64,000 nt of DNA from Anagrus nilaparvatae (Eukaryota; Arthropoda; Insecta; Hymenoptera; Mymaridae): contig JAKSXM010000107.1 in assembly GCA_022575985.1 (NCBI GenBank), forward strand, positions 6,758,001 through 6,822,000. The letters run 5' to 3'. The translations under genes were made by a program, and so were the position numbers. The notes under the pieces are model-generated. The model made no database searches. It worked only from the letters and a program-made list of their open reading frames with translations, and was not told where the DNA came from. The first letter of the stretch is position 1; each line of letters opens with the position of its first letter. Shown here in pieces: positions 1 to 12,044 of this stretch.

Positions 1-2090
1 AAAAAGGTCTCCGAAATTCCCTCTGTAGAAGACCTTCGCTAGTTCTCCTCAAAAGAATAAGAATCAGGAGGGGGCTACGGTGGCTTCTTGAAATTGCGGA
101 GCTTAGGTGGTTATGTCATAGGGCACGTAGAAAATGACAGAGAGCGCATGGCCGCCCAGAGCTGGCTAGGCGCTCTGAAAAACGCAAGGAAGCCAAGCAT
201 AGGCTGGCGAAAGCCATCTGCTTCAACAAGGCGCGCTGTCTTTGCTCGCTAAGAGATCATATTAACAGCGACCCGTGGGTTCTGGGATATAAGGTTGTCA
301 TGAAGCAGCGACCAAAAGAATAGCTGACGCTCTTTCCGGATCATCCTAACCAACAACAACTGGCTTTAGATGTCCCGAGAAAGTAAGTTACGCTATTTCG
401 CGAGGCAGAGATGGTTTAGGCAATTAGACCAATGAAAAATGGGAAAGTGCCAGGACTAGACGAAATACCTGCGGAAACCTTTAAGACGGCTGCAAAGGTA
501 ATCCCTGGTCTTCTCCTTGGCATGTTTAATGCGTGCCTAATGGCAGGTGTCTTTCTGAGGGACTGGAAAGTGGCCCGCCTTGCTCTGATAAGCATGGGAA
601 CGGGTGAATCAGGATCTTACAGACCAGTGTGAATGTTGAATACCATTGGCAAGGTGATGGAGAGCATGGTCAGAGGAAGATTGCGGCAGGTAATTAGGAA
701 AGCGGGTGAACTGAGCGACGAACCACGCAGTTTTCGTGAGGGCGCCGTCGAGCGGTGCCATCGAGCAGGTCGTGAAGGTGGTTATGAGAGCCAAACGAGT
801 GCGGCCGGATATTAAATCCGATGTCCAGCTTGTCACGTTGGATGTAAAAAACGCATTAAACTCGGCTAAGTGGGTCGATATGCCTCACTCCCTCGAGCAG
901 GTGTTCAACGTTCCAGATTATCTGAGAAATATACTCAGAGATTACCTGCGCTGGGACACGCTCGATGGCAAAAGAGGTAAATTATTAAGCGTAGGCATAG
1001 CGCAGGGTTCAGTTCTGGGCCCTGATCTGTGGAATGCCTTTTACGACGGCTTGCTGAAGATTGGGCTTCCGGATAAATCCGAATAAATGATCGGATATGC
1101 GGACGATGTCGCTCTAACTATAACAGCTCGAGAGACAGAGGACCAGCAGAATGCCCCGGATGAGGCCATGCGCCTTATCTATAGCTGGATGTCGGATCAC
1201 GGACTCAGACTGGCAGTTCCGAAAACGGAGATTATCCTTCTGACACTGAGAAGGGTTCAGACCATATTCGGCGTCAGTTTTGACGACGGAATTAATCCCC
1301 TTATGATCTAGACCAAATCATCGGTCAAATATTTGGTAGGCTTTTTGAATAACAAGTTGACCTATAATAGACAATTCCAGCAGGCTTGTGAACAGGCTGA
1401 CCGGGTGACAAAGTCCCTGTCGTGGCTGATGACAAACATCGACGGTCCCAGATCAGGGAAGAGGAGGCTGTTGCTAACAGCAGTCAACTCCATCTTGCTC
1501 TACGGCGCAAAGGTGTGGGCGGACAATGTCCGCATAAAAAAGTACTGCAAGAAACTAAAGGCAGTACATAGGCAGGGGGCACTTCAAAACGCTTGCTCGT
1601 ACCAGACTGTATCAGAGCCGGTGATCCAGGTAGTGGCTCTGGTAATTCCCATCGATCTGCTTGCCTTGGAAAGGCAGGCGATCTATAATATTGAGGTAGA
1701 ATGCAATGTGGGCAGCATAGGTGGAATGGTGACCCGACGGGACGTTGGACGCACCGCCTCATCATCAACTTGGAAAGATCATGGTGAGGTAGACTTTCAC
1801 AGTTCCTAACTGGTCACAGTTATTTCCGCGAAATGCTTTTCAAGTAGTGCCAGGTGGCATCTCCGGAATGCTTGCATTGCCCGGGCGAGTTGGATACCGC
1901 TGAGCACACCTTTTTTGGGTTTCCTCTATTCACTGAGGGGCGACCGCCCTTCGCCGGATGGAGGCCGGAAGGAGTCGTCCCGCAAATGCTGCGCAGTACC
2001 GTGAACTGGTACAGTGTGGCAGAGTAAGTACTGGCGACACTGGTTAAAAAAAAAGAGGAGGGTTTTATCTCGAAGGAAACTTTCCTCCTC
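1..2090 (+). mobile_element. R1-clade non-LTR retrotransposon (LINE) relic, 5' part outside window
   Basis: A much less AT-rich block than its surroundings, which is typical of an R1/I-type LINE inserted in AT-rich DNA. In order one can read the linker after the endonuclease (RDHINSDPWVLGYKVVMK, about 245-305), reverse transcriptase blocks (432-1300), the thumb/connection region (1330-1800) and a C-terminal zinc-knuckle region (about 1806-1960). Sequence after 2041 (an A-run, then a GC-balanced stretch to about 2230) is probably the 3' tail or UTR. The right edge is not sharp and no target duplication was found. The endonuclease domain lies before position 1. Confidence 0.85.
210..2020 (+). 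pseudogene. Reverse transcriptase ORF of R1-type LINE, broken
   Basis: It formerly encoded a LINE ORF2-type reverse transcriptase that copies element RNA at a nicked chromosomal target. Visible motifs are NGKVPGLDEIPAE and YRPV (432-629), LDVKNAL (motif A, about 838-858), GIAQGSVLGPDLWNAFYD (motif B, about 996-1050), YADDVAL (motif C, about 1093-1113) and GLRLAVPKTEIILL (motif D). A C-x2-C...H zinc knuckle with the conserved GHSYFRE lead-in lies at about 1812-1925. It is dead: stops at 630, 1084, 1309 and about 1845, a frame change near 735-760 and another near 1806. The expected last cysteine of the knuckle reads as another residue. The clade is inferred from the motif wording; Jockey or I clades are less likely. 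Confidence 0.85.
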
Positions 2091-2230
2091 TATTGGCAGG
2101 GTATCGCAAAAAGAATCATGGTATTTCTGTTAAACGACGCTCGTGCCGACCAATCACAGAGCGGCGTGCCGGAACAAAATCCCTTCTTTTTCTCCCCTCT
2201 CTCTACTTACGGAACACATATTTTTATCGA

Positions 2231-2930
2231 TTGACGACACACCACGTGCACAAAATAAACAGAATTTTCTTAGTTATGCGCTCCAAAACAACAGTATAAC
2301 GAGTTCGTGCTCCAAAATGAAAATAATATATATATATGTGTTTATTAATTGAAAGGCTCATTATTATTTACAATTTTTATATTATACGAATTTTTATAAA
2401 TATGTATAAATACTTATAAATACATATAAATATTTACATATCTATTATTTAGATAGAAGCACGAACTTCTATATATGTATTTTTCTAAGTATATTTAAAT
2501 ATATTATATTTTATTTTATTAATTAATGTATAATTATTATATGGTATTTTTAATTGTTTTAATTATGTACCTCTAACTTTAATAATATATATAAAATTAC
2601 ATTTATTAAGTCTCTGCAGAAATTAATATTAAGAGGGGGCGGGGGATTTAGTGCACTTTAAATTTTATTTTATTTTATTAGTCCAGGGAACGAATATAAT
2701 AATATAATATAATTTTGAAGCTTATTCAAATAATTTAAAAAACTGATGATTATATAGTGAAACATTTAATTTTATTATAATTTTTTTTAAAGATCAATTG
2801 AAATTATTGTTGAGTATTAGAATAAATATATATTTATAGTTAAATTTTTTAGTTTATTTAATTAACAACAGACTGATTTAGCTCCATAATATTTACTTAT
2901 AATATAGTATTTGTATATTACGAGGAGCCC
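2231..2930. other. AT-rich stretch without recognised feature
   Basis: Simple A/T sequence with TA-rich runs and one short G-rich island near 2634-2646. No convincing exon, repeat end or RNA gene was seen. Confidence 0.5.
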
Positions 2931-2931
2931 G

Positions 2932-3050
2932 TGTCCAGAAAAGTAAAGACGAGGCCCAAATTGCACGTTAATTACCATTCGAGGGAAGCTTAAGTTGATA
3001 AACTTCGATTTGGGTCATTCTTTATTAATGGACAAATAAAGACGACCTTA
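2932..3050 (+). repeat. Repeat family C, copy 1
   Basis: Shares the wording of the block at 8335-8510: a TTGCACGTTAATTA-like start, then AAACTTCGATTTGGGTCATTC and ATGGACAAA. Other copies are at 5470-5620 (inverted) and, weakly, 15165-15260. No coding potential. Probably a dispersed element of unknown class. Confidence 0.5.
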
Positions 3051-3241
3051 ACTGTTATAAATTTTGTGTTAGATAATATTTATGTGCATGAAAGTGAGAG
3101 TTATAAAGAAGAACGCAATTTTACGTCCTACAGAAAGCTCAAATCGCTAATATCCAAAATTCATGCAATCGTGTGAGTATAAAAAATAATAAAAACTCAA
3201 ACTTTACATATATCATTTAGTAACTAGTATTTATTAAAAAC

Positions 3242-3304
3242 TATTGATAAAATATAAAGCTAAATATGCATGTATACAACTTTAAAAATTAAAGCATGCA
3301 AAAA
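3242..3304 (+). repeat. 63-bp direct repeat, left copy
   Basis: Identical by eye to 4053-4115. The two copies flank the palindrome at 3591-3917, 811 bp apart. Too long for a target duplication. More likely a local duplication or ends of a larger composite element. Confidence 0.7.
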
Positions 3305-3590
3305 TCGTAATTTTAAAATATAAATTATAGCATTTACAATTTTCTTAAAGAATTGTTTGAAAGTTTAAATGGAGTAATTTAATCGTGAGTACGATTTCAT
3401 TAAAAATTACTAATTAGCAAAAATTATAATTATAGAATATTTATTCTTTAAATTATAAACGCAACCAAGTAGAAAAATGGCAACTGAAATGTACATTATC
3501 TAATCTTTTTTGCAGTAATTTTAAATCTGTTTAAGTTATAGAATCAAAATTTTAAAATGATGATCTGTGTAAAATGATAAACACTTTATT

Positions 3591-3917
3591 CTAGGCGCCA
3601 GCCGTACTAATCACGCCCAAAAATTAAAAAGTTTTTTTTTCGAGGATAAAAGTAAGTGGTATTAATAAGTAACGTTTTTTGACCTGCTGAACACGAATCC
3701 GGGGTCCGTTTTGCGAATTTCGTGGTCAATTTTTTGTTATTAACAAATTATTGTCTAATTTTGGAATAATTTGTTAATAACAAAAAATTGACCACGAAAT
3801 TCGCAAAACGGACCCCGGATTTGTGTTCAGCGGACCAAAAAACGTAAATACCACCTATTTATATCCTCGGAAAAAAAAATTTTATTTTCGGGTGTGATTA
3901 GTATGGCTGGCGCCTAG
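3591..3917. mobile_element. Near-perfect palindromic (fold-back) element, CTAGGCGCCAGCC ends
   Basis: Two arms of about 160 bp are reverse complements, with only a few differences, around a short centre near 3760 (TTAACAAATTATT ... AATAATTTGTTAA). The ends read CTAGGCGCCAGCC and its complement. There is no ORF. A clear target duplication was not found; the palindromic CTAG at both edges hides it. This is a MITE-like fold-back. Confidence 0.8.
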
Positions 3918-4052
3918 ACTACTTGTTTCATTATTATAATAAATTATTATTATAATTAATTCATATTATAATAAATTTACTTGCAATTATTTACGGATTA
4001 TTCTGTATTTTCATTCACATTCGTAATAATTTTATTAAAATTGAGTTTAAAG

Positions 4053-4115
4053 TATTGATAAAATATAAAGCTAAATATGCATGTATACAACTTTAAAAAT
4101 TAAAGCATGCAAAAA
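4053..4115 (+). repeat. 63-bp direct repeat, right copy
   Basis: Second copy of the repeat at 3242-3304. See that entry. Confidence 0.7.
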
Positions 4116-4243
4116 CTGTAATTTGTTATAGTATTTTATTATAAATTACTTATTTGCTAAAGTCTTAAAACTTTTGACTGGACGTTTTTACAAATTTTTT
4201 TAATTTTTTTTTTTCTACATTTTTTTTGTCTTTTAAATTTGAT

Positions 4244-5002
4244 TTAATTGTTTTTTTTTTTATTATCATTATTAATGTGTTTGGAATTTAATTTGTTATT
4301 CAATTGATTCGCTTTGAAATGTAGTTGAATATTATGTATTTCCACATCATCATCTAAATTTTCTGCTATTTTAACGTCACTAATAACATCTAATATTTCA
4401 TCTTCACTTTCTGGTGATTCATTATTATCATCATCACAATCAACTGTAAAAATATTTTAATAGAGATTAGTTATATTAATTATTTGTTTCAAATTTCATA
4501 CAATATTGAACAATATAAATTAAGGGACAAAAATCAAAAAATTTATAATAAAACAAATTTCCGAATAATCGGGATAAGTTTTTTTCCTTTGTTAATAGGA
4601 ACCTGCGTTGAAAACAGATAAAATCGGAGATAGGAATATATTTTTTAAAATAAAATTTAAAGAAAATCTTTTAAAATAAAATTAAGTTAAATTTTAAATT
4701 TAAAATAATATTTTTTTATATAACTGCATGGATTATGCATATTTACACCCTAAGTAAAATAAAAAAATTTTTCATTACTTAAATCAATGAGCCCAAATGC
4801 AGAATCATCTTCATTTTTAAATTCCGCTAATTTGTCTAAAAATTCGATAACATCTATCATATCAGCCTTTAATAACTTTGTTAACATTTCCAGAACATCT
4901 TCTTTCTTTTTTGTTTTTTTTTTTTGTTATCCGTTGTATCAATATTTTGGGCAGCTCTTATAATATCCAATTTAGTACGACTATCCATCATTATAATATT
5001 TT
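4244..5002 (-). CDS. C-terminal exons (4779-5002, 4244-4443) of the minus-strand MULE gene
   Basis: The first exon starts after ATTCCAG (ends 5003) in phase 1. It encodes MMDSRTKLDIIRAAQNI, a lysine run, then a helix with IEFLDKLAEFKNEDDSAFGLID. The intron (4444-4778) is phase 1 with a GTAATG donor and TTTTTACAG acceptor. Exon 4244-4443 is very acidic (CDDDNNESPESEDEIL) and ends basic at TAA 4244-4246. The FLD...AF.L.D signature matches the plus-strand exon 60223-60421, and both exons have the same start and end phases. That is why it is assigned to this gene although it lies 3.8 kb from the previous exon. An A12 run near 4915-4930 is one base short for a continuous frame. It could instead be a separate small gene starting at the ATGs at 4986-4991. 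Confidence 0.6.
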
Positions 5003-5469
5003 CTGGAATTATTTAAATTTTGTATAATAATTATTTCATAATTCAGGCTTATCTTATTTACTAATGCAATATTTATTCGAAAGTACTCATTTATCACCAA
5101 ATTTTGGTTTACTTTGTTTTGCTTTACATTTTTTTTACTTGGGATCAGGAAAAATTGTCCCTACTTTTTTTATTAACCCATGCCTAACCGACAGTTCTTA
5201 AAAACTTACATTTTTTTGCATTACAAGTTGTATATTTTACACTGAAAAACTCATCTGGTTGGTAATTTGAGTTTTTCTGTCTAGCAGGTTAAAAACACTT
5301 TTACACACATACGGCAAAAACACCTATTTTCTACTCTAGGGAGAAGGGTTTTTGTCCGTTATATGTAAAACTATATTTTATATAACGGGAAAAATATGGG
5401 GTTTGACTTTTGAATGCTGTCTGCATGCAAAGTCACAACCAATATATTGTTCCTTGCTTAAAAAATAGC

Positions 5470-5620
5470 AATTTTTCCCCGCAGCGAGATAAATATAAAC
5501 GCGTTTCCCCACTGAGAAAGAAAAATTACGTTTTGTCCATGGAAACAAAAAAGAAATGCCCTAGCTCACAGTTTACCAACTTAACGTTTAACGTACGATC
5601 TGGGCTATTTTTGTTTCTTG
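5470..5620 (-). repeat. Repeat family C, inverted copy
   Basis: Reverse complement of 8380-8500, sharing the TTTCCCCACTGAGAA, TTTTGTCCAT and CAGTTTACCAA blocks. The ORF at 5410-5673 lies in this repeat and is not considered a gene. Confidence 0.6.
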
Positions 5621-5679
5621 CTTCAATTCTTAAAAATGTACTACTTTACTTTAAAAATTTGACATTACATTAGGGGCTG

Positions 5680-6404
5680 ATATCTTATTTCGTAGGAGTT
5701 CTAGGCGAAAGCGGACTTCTGAATTGAAAATAGAGACCCAAATTACCTACTATGTGAGTTTTTTAACCTATAGAATATACACTTTTTATTACTAAATAAT
5801 TCAAGTATCCAAGATATGTTGGTTACGCAGAAAAAAAATTTCAAAGACCATGCCTAATTTCTTAATTTTTAGATTGCAGCTTTTAGAAGCATAGGCTATA
5901 AGTCAACATAGTGCCTATATAGTGTCTATAGACTTAGCGAGGGCTCAGTGTCTCGAGGCTATAGACTTGGAATCTGCAAACTCGAGGTTTAACACTTTGA
6001 TTGCTTATACTATAGTATAAGGAATAAAAGCGTTGAGATTGAGCCTCGATATCATAGGCAAGGAGAACTTTACAAATAAATTCCTCCATTCCGCTAGCGG
6101 GATGCCGCTAGTGGCTAGTGGAGTTTTTTTTTCTTCTCAAACGATGACTTAAAACGTAAATAAAATTTAACCAAAAACATTTTTTATTTTCAATTTAAAA
6201 AAAATTTCTCATGTCCCATCATATCGAAATTCGCATATTCCAAGTAAGCGGGAAAAACATTTTTTTTAAATTTTGTTTAAGTTTCAAGTCATTTGAATCG
6301 TTTGACGAGGTCAAAAAAATCCACTGGTGGCAAGCGGATTTTTTTTCAGTGTATATTATAATGAATATAATTACAGTGATGGGCATATCGCTAACAAAAT
6401 GTAT
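5680..6404. other. Intronic sequence, short GCTAG repeats, no gene seen
   Basis: Contains an irregular CTATAGACTT/CTCGAGG-rich stretch (5880-6060) and a small GCTAG-containing repeat (6088-6124). The segment 6310-6355 has a diverged inverted partner at 7270-7310 (CACTGAA...AATCCGC), so the fold-back at 6405-7050 may sit inside a larger, older one. Confidence 0.4.
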
Positions 6405-7050
6405 ATTAGAGTGGGTCTTATTTTTTTGTTTTCGATATTTTTTGGCTCCCCCCATTTTTTTCGAATATTTTGGTCATCAAAAACCCCCAGCTCCAAGGAT
6501 TTTGATTTTGGATTTTTTTAATCCGTGCCACCGAGCACTTCAAGTTTCCCATTTAAATAACATAGGAATTATGAATTTTGATCTTTCTATTTTTTTAACG
6601 TGCAGCAAAATTTTTTTAAACACTAGAAAACAGGTAGAAAATGATGTTTAGACATATAAAAACTGCTTCCTAAAATTATAGAAGTTCTAAAATATTTTAT
6701 TTTATTAAAATAAACTTATTAAAAATCTCAATTTTCCCATTTAAAATACATTACAAATAAAAAACAATGTATTTTAAATGGAAAAATTGCGATTTTTAAT
6801 AATTTTATTTTTGTAAAGGAAAAATTGCTAGTGTTTAAAAAAATTTTGAAGCACGTTAAAAAATTAGAAAGCTCAAAATTCAAAATTCCTATGTTATTAA
6901 AATGGGAAACTTCAAGTGCTCGGTGGCACGGGTTAAAAAAATCCAAAATCAAAATCCTTGGAGCTGGGGGTTTTTTATGACCAAAATATTCGAAAAAAAA
7001 TGGGGGGAGCCAAAAAATATCGAAAACAAAAAAATAAGACACACTCTAAT
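6405..7050. mobile_element. Fold-back element with ATTAGAGTG ends and possible GTAT target duplication
   Basis: Arms 6405-6620 and about 6835-7050 are inverted repeats. The centre (6725-6800) is also self-complementary. The ends are ATTAGAGTGGGTCTTATTTT and its complement, and GTAT flanks both sides (6401-6404, 7051-7054). Two opposite ORFs encode the same low-complexity peptide only because the arms are inverted copies. Part of the arm (TTAAATAACATAGG through AACACTA) recurs in the outer shell of the element at 33158-36801, so the two are relatives. Confidence 0.75.
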
Positions 7051-8334
7051 GTATATATATAAGATATAAAGTATACATAATGTATAAATAAAATATGTAT
7101 ATAAGATAATTTGAATATTCTTAAAGATCAATACAATTTTGGCTTAATACAAAGGCTGAACCCTCAGAAAGGGGCAGAAAAAATTTTGTTTTTAAAACTT
7201 CATGTACTAAAATTTTATTTTGATGCGATAATTGCTGTTTATAATAGATGTTATATTTCCGTTTAAATACATGCACTGAAATAAAAATCCGCCAAAGCAG
7301 CTTCAAGCGGATTACCCGCAAGCAGAATTTCGCTTGTCGCCACAAAATTTATTTTTTCATGTTCAAAGGACTGTAAATGGCTAAAAACGCAAAGAAAATT
7401 ATTAAAAAAAAAAAAATAATAATTTTTTGTTAGAAAAATATAATTTAATTTTTCACTTTTAAGTAATTTTCAAGTAATTTTCAATTTAATTTATATAATT
7501 ATATTTTCTGTGTAAGTTTAAAATTTTATTTTCAAGTCTTAAACCACTGTAAAATGTATATTTAAAGAAAAAAAGATTAATTTAAGGTACCGGATTGAAT
7601 TAGAAACGCGTTTTTTAAGACATTTTTATTTATTTAATTTCACATCTACTTTATTATTGATAACTTAAAAATTTTTTTTCAACATGTATTTATGTAAATA
7701 AAAATAATTTTTTTTTTTAATTTTTATACTTAGTTATATTTATAGAGTGCACCAAAGTACAGGTGCAGAAAATCCATTCGGTCCAAGGTCAGGAATTAAT
7801 CTTAGGATTGGTATGTCGGAAACAAAAAAATCAAAAAGATTCTTAATAAGTGATGACTCTCACAGGACAATTTAACTAAAATAGGAAAGAAACCCAAAAA
7901 ATAAAAAAATAGTAGCCGGAAAAAAATTTTTTTTAATGGACGTTTCTTTACCCTTATTACGCTTGATAAAGGCACATGATATTTAAATAAACTTTTTTAT
8001 CATTTTCGTAGTCCAGTAATATACTTTAATAAAGATAACGCACTTAAGTTTTTGAAAATCGGCTCAGCCAATCCGGAGATTAACTCCTGGCCAGTTGAAA
8101 AAAGGTAGTTCCGAGAAAATCGCATTTGAATTTTTTTTTTTTTAATTATTTCTTTAATATTTTGCTTGTTTAGAGTCGTGTAACATCGTTATAAAGCAGA
8201 AAGGTATAAAGAGTTGGAAAAAATTTTTTTTTTAATTTTGATTTTCTGAAAAATCTAATTAGATCAGGTACCTTAACTTATTTCTTGGCTATCGAAAGGT
8301 CTGAATCTATTAAAAAAAAAAAAAAAAGAATGGC
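7051..8334. other. AT-rich intron sequence, nothing recognised
   Basis: Homopolymer-rich DNA between fold-back 6405-7050 and repeat C. No exon-like stretch with splice sites was seen. Confidence 0.4.
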
Positions 8335-8510
8335 CCAGATCGCACATTAATTAAAATCTGAGGCGAAGCCCAAATTGGTAAACTACGATCTGGAGCATTC
8401 TTTTTTTGCTTCAATGGACAAAACGAAAATTTTCCTTCTCAGTGGGGAGACAACGCATTTTTATCGATCTCATTGCGGGGCAAAAAAAGTGTTTTCGACT
8501 CGCTAGGAAG
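8335..8510 (+). repeat. Repeat family C, best-preserved copy
   Basis: Reference copy for the family: AAACTACGATCTGGAGCATTC, ATGGACAAAACGAAAAT, CTCAGTGGGGAGACAA, CATTGCGGGGC. The inverted partner at 5470-5620 shows 70-80% identity by eye. Confidence 0.55.
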
Positions 8511-8820
8511 AAAAATATTTTACTGTGATTCAAGACTTAAATACAAAATGTTAAACTTATGCAGAAAAAAAATAATTATTTAAGATTAAAATTCCATTAA
8601 AATTTTGTGATTAAAAGTAAAATTATAAAAATTATGAAAATATTAAACATGAAATACAAAAATTTTTAAGTTTTTAAAATACTGACATATTTTTGACAAT
8701 GAAGGGCAGGTATTTGTAAAACATACGAGCATGCATTTAACTAATTAAATTTTAATAATTTAAAACTTACTTATCAATTTTTTTGCGCTTGGCTTTTTTT
8801 TCACCCTCTTGTTTAAAGTT

Positions 8821-11214
8821 CTATGGTATGACTAGATAATTGTTTGTTTTATCAACAACTTCAAAGACACTGAATTTATTTGGAGTCACAATTGTCATCC
8901 ATTGTGTTTGGAAGTAGACATTTAAATAATAATCCCAGGCAGTACTATTAGGAAAGTTTAAATTAGCTAAGACCCTAATATAATGTAATCCTTCTTCGAT
9001 TTTATTTGCAGGCAGATGAGCTAATGACATTAGTCGCTTAATAATACTATTGGCAATCGGATTTTCTGTTTCATTATTATTCTTTATTAATATCTTCAGT
9101 TCTTTTGCTTTCTTAATCAAACACTGTAAAATGTTCATAATTCAAAGAGAAGTCTTGTATTAAAAAGATTTCAATTTAAAGATTTCATATCAACTAATAA
9201 GCCTACTTAACTTTACATAAGGACACAATACATAAAAATTTTTAAATACATTACATTACGACGACAAAATTGCTATGTCATAAATTAGGCCCAATTGATT
9301 TGAAATCTTTAATATATGTTTGCAGATAAAATATTTTTACACACTTGGCAATAGTGGAAATGACATCCACAAATTTCAATTCCATCGTAAACGGTCCCAA
9401 CCGAATTTATTATGCCAAGTTCAAAATCCGACATGGATCGAAAAGGTTTAAACTTTGGGAAAGTCTTTTTGAAGAATTTCCAAATTTCTTGATAAGCTTT
9501 AATAGTCTTTCTGGACATAAAAATCCATGCAATGGGCACAACCTGCAAGTTAATCCATATTAATAAATAACTTTATGGTTATCTTATTTCTTGTTTTCTT
9601 AATACTAAATGAATTATTAATTATTTCATTATTCTCGAAAAATTGAACATAATACCTAAAACGATTGTTAACAATATTTTGTTTCAAAACAAGATTTTTA
9701 TTAAATTTAAAGAGAATAGATACCCCAATAATATAATATTATTTAGTTTAGATATTATGCTCTATGGAATCTATACTTAATCTTTATATTGTTGTTAAAA
9801 ATTTTTTTAAACTTATAATTTTTTTTTTGCTATTTTAATGTGAAATCTAACAAAAATGTTAAGAGGTTATTTATTTACTAGTTAATTTATTGTAAATCTA
9901 TTTTTATTATTTTTATACTTTGTAGAAATCACATAAAATGTAAATATTGTAAAGGGAAACCGTTAATAAATATAAATAAATAAATAAATAAATAAATATT
10001 ACAAAAAGGTCAAAATACACGGAGAAAAAAATGGACTTTTTTTTTGGAAGGACGGGTCAAATGGGCTTAAAATAATTTAAAATTATGGGTTCAGAAAAAT
10101 TTAGGTTTACGTATTTTAAATAATTTAAATTTAGGGATTTATTATAATTTAGGTTATTATAATTAAAAATTATACATTACTACTGTTACCAAATCAGAAA
10201 GACATTTTTTCATTATCAGAAAATGTAATTTTTTAGGAAAATAAATTTAAATGTTGCAAATAAATGTATTTGATTATCATCGAAGTTCTCTTCGCCCCTA
10301 ATCTTTCATGAAAAATAAGCTTTCGAAAATATTTTTCTGGCCTAGGACCGTAACGTACTATTTTTCATACAGAGCATGTGACAGTTTTTTTGGTCATGTA
10401 ATTTTTTATACTTTAAAGCTGCATGAATTTCTCCTGACTTGTTTTAAATTACCAAAATTTAAAAAACGCTGTTAGAGAAATTCATTTTTTTTCAAAGAGC
10501 ATTTTGCATGGTAGGTTTAATTTAATACAAATTTCTACACAAAATTAAACAGTTTCTAGATAGGGTGCATTAGGAGTCTACTGAGGAGCCAACCTAATAC
10601 ACTTTGTCCGAACACTGTTACGTTACCATTACAGTTTGAAAATTAACAAATTTATTTGTTAAGTTAAGTATGAAAAAAATCGTATTATTTTAAGTTTTAA
10701 AATAAAAAATTTTAGATTATAGATGTTATTATTAAATTGAAATTGTAACAAGTAGAGCAAATTAAGTAAATGTTCACAATAAACAATTAACCGATATAAT
10801 CAAACATATTATTAGACGTAAATGATTTGACATCTTACTTACTACATCATTAATTTTCACCATTATAGTGAAGATCTGCATAACTCCTTTAATATTTGAC
10901 GGCCGAGAATCATACGTTCCATCTTCGAACATCTCATACCTTCCTTCCAATTTTTCAATAACGTCTTTATCATAAAATATTAAATGGTGGCTCTTTGAAG
11001 AAGATGTTATTAAATCAAAATGTAAAGCTGGGTTATCATCATTTTCATTTCGTTTTAAGATATTCGGATTTTTTTTCAGGTATTCATAAAACTCTAAGAT
11101 GCTTGAAAATTCTTGATTTTTAATATTGATTGGCATAAATTCATTAACTTTAGAAGCATTGGATATAGTTTTTTGCATCTTTACAAAAGATGCGGCAGCA
11201 GCATCTGCTTCATT
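8821..11214 (-). CDS. MULE transposase core, three exons (10843-11214, 9345-9542, 8821-9123)
   Basis: Exon 10843-11214 gives the linker and the first core strand, with FEDGTYDSRP (first catalytic Asp) and the MQIFTIMVK strand. Exon 9345-9542 (198 bp) gives VVPIAWIFMSRKT, MSDFELGIINSV (second Asp) and GCHFHYCQ, the hallmark end of the MULE core. Exon 8821-9123 gives an all-helical block with LAHLPANKIEEGLHYI and PNKFSVFEVVDKTNN. The introns between them are phase 0 with good acceptors (TTGCAG, TTTACAG). The reading frame stops at a TAG (8821-8823), but beyond it a basic segment (EGEKKAKRKKIDK) continues in frame to a perfect GTAAGT donor at 8770. The stop therefore looks like a late nonsense mutation in a longer exon. 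Confidence 0.75.
9543..10842. other. Intron of the minus-strand MULE gene
   Basis: AT-rich. Contains an AAAT microsatellite (about 9974-9998) and a short hairpin near 10566-10603 (GTGCATTAGG paired with CCTAATACAC). No other feature. Confidence 0.5.
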
Positions 11215-11301
11215 CTTGTGAATAAAAAATGTTACGGCATGTATGGGGTTTTTTTTTCAAATGCAGTTCAATATAAAAGCCGAGTTTCAGCGGAAAATAA
11301 A

Positions 11302-11400
11302 TTTTGTTAATATATTAATATTATTTTATATATTTTGTTAATATATTAATATTATTTTATATATTTTGTTAATATATTAATATTATTTTTGTTAATATAT
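11302..11400 (+). repeat. Three 31-bp tandem repeats
   Basis: The unit TTTTGTTAATATATTAATAT followed by TATTTTATATA repeats from 11302, 11333 and 11364. The last copy is shortened. Simple minisatellite in the first visible intron of the MULE gene. Confidence 0.85.
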
Positions 11401-11630
11401 ACACTGTCTGAAAGTTGATGAAAATTAAAAACAAAAGAAAATTACAAAAACGTTAAGTAATTATTCAAATTTCTTACGTGATTACAATATCTTATAAGAA
11501 TTGAATTTTTTTAAAGCATTTAATTCAATACAATTCGAATAAACTATAAGGTAAGTAAGCTATAAATTGAATTGCCTATATTTAATGATAATATTTTTAT
11601 TTATATTTTACTTAAATTTACAAATTTTTA

Positions 11631-11896
11631 TGAGGCAAAAGTCGTTAAACGGTCACCACTTGCCACGTCAACCTTTCCATACAAACGCATTTTCTAAAAA
11701 CTTTTCGAAAAATTGGTTTTTTGAAATTGAAGCCACCGGAAAAATTTGATCAGGCACAACTCAGTTTGTATGAGACCTACGGATCTAAAAAATTGGTAAA
11801 AGTTTGTTTTCGATAAATGAAGCCCTCCATAAACGCGTGGTTAAGTTTTAAGACGACAACCTGGCAAGTGGTGTTCGTTTGACGAATTTTGCCTCG
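11631..11896. mobile_element. 266-bp MITE with TA target duplication
   Basis: Terminal inverted repeats TGAGGCAAAAGTCGTTAAAC and, reversed, CGAGGCAAAATTCGTCAAAC. Similarity continues inward through CACCACTTGCCA. TA lies on both sides (11629-11630, 11897-11898), which suggests a Tc1/mariner-type mover. No ORF. Confidence 0.75.
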
Positions 11897-12044
11897 TATA
11901 AAAAAGTGATAAATTGTATGACTGGAAACAATTGTCGCTGATATTACTCTTCTCGTATGTTACATTTGAAACATTGATTATATTGCTGGGTGAAACGCAG
12001 CATATTATATAAGAGAAAAAAATTTTTTCAATATAAAAACTTAC

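Noticed and set aside
6211..7042. ORFs encoding LAPPIFFEYFGH-type peptides on both strands
   Set aside because: Inverted arms of the fold-back element translated in opposite directions.
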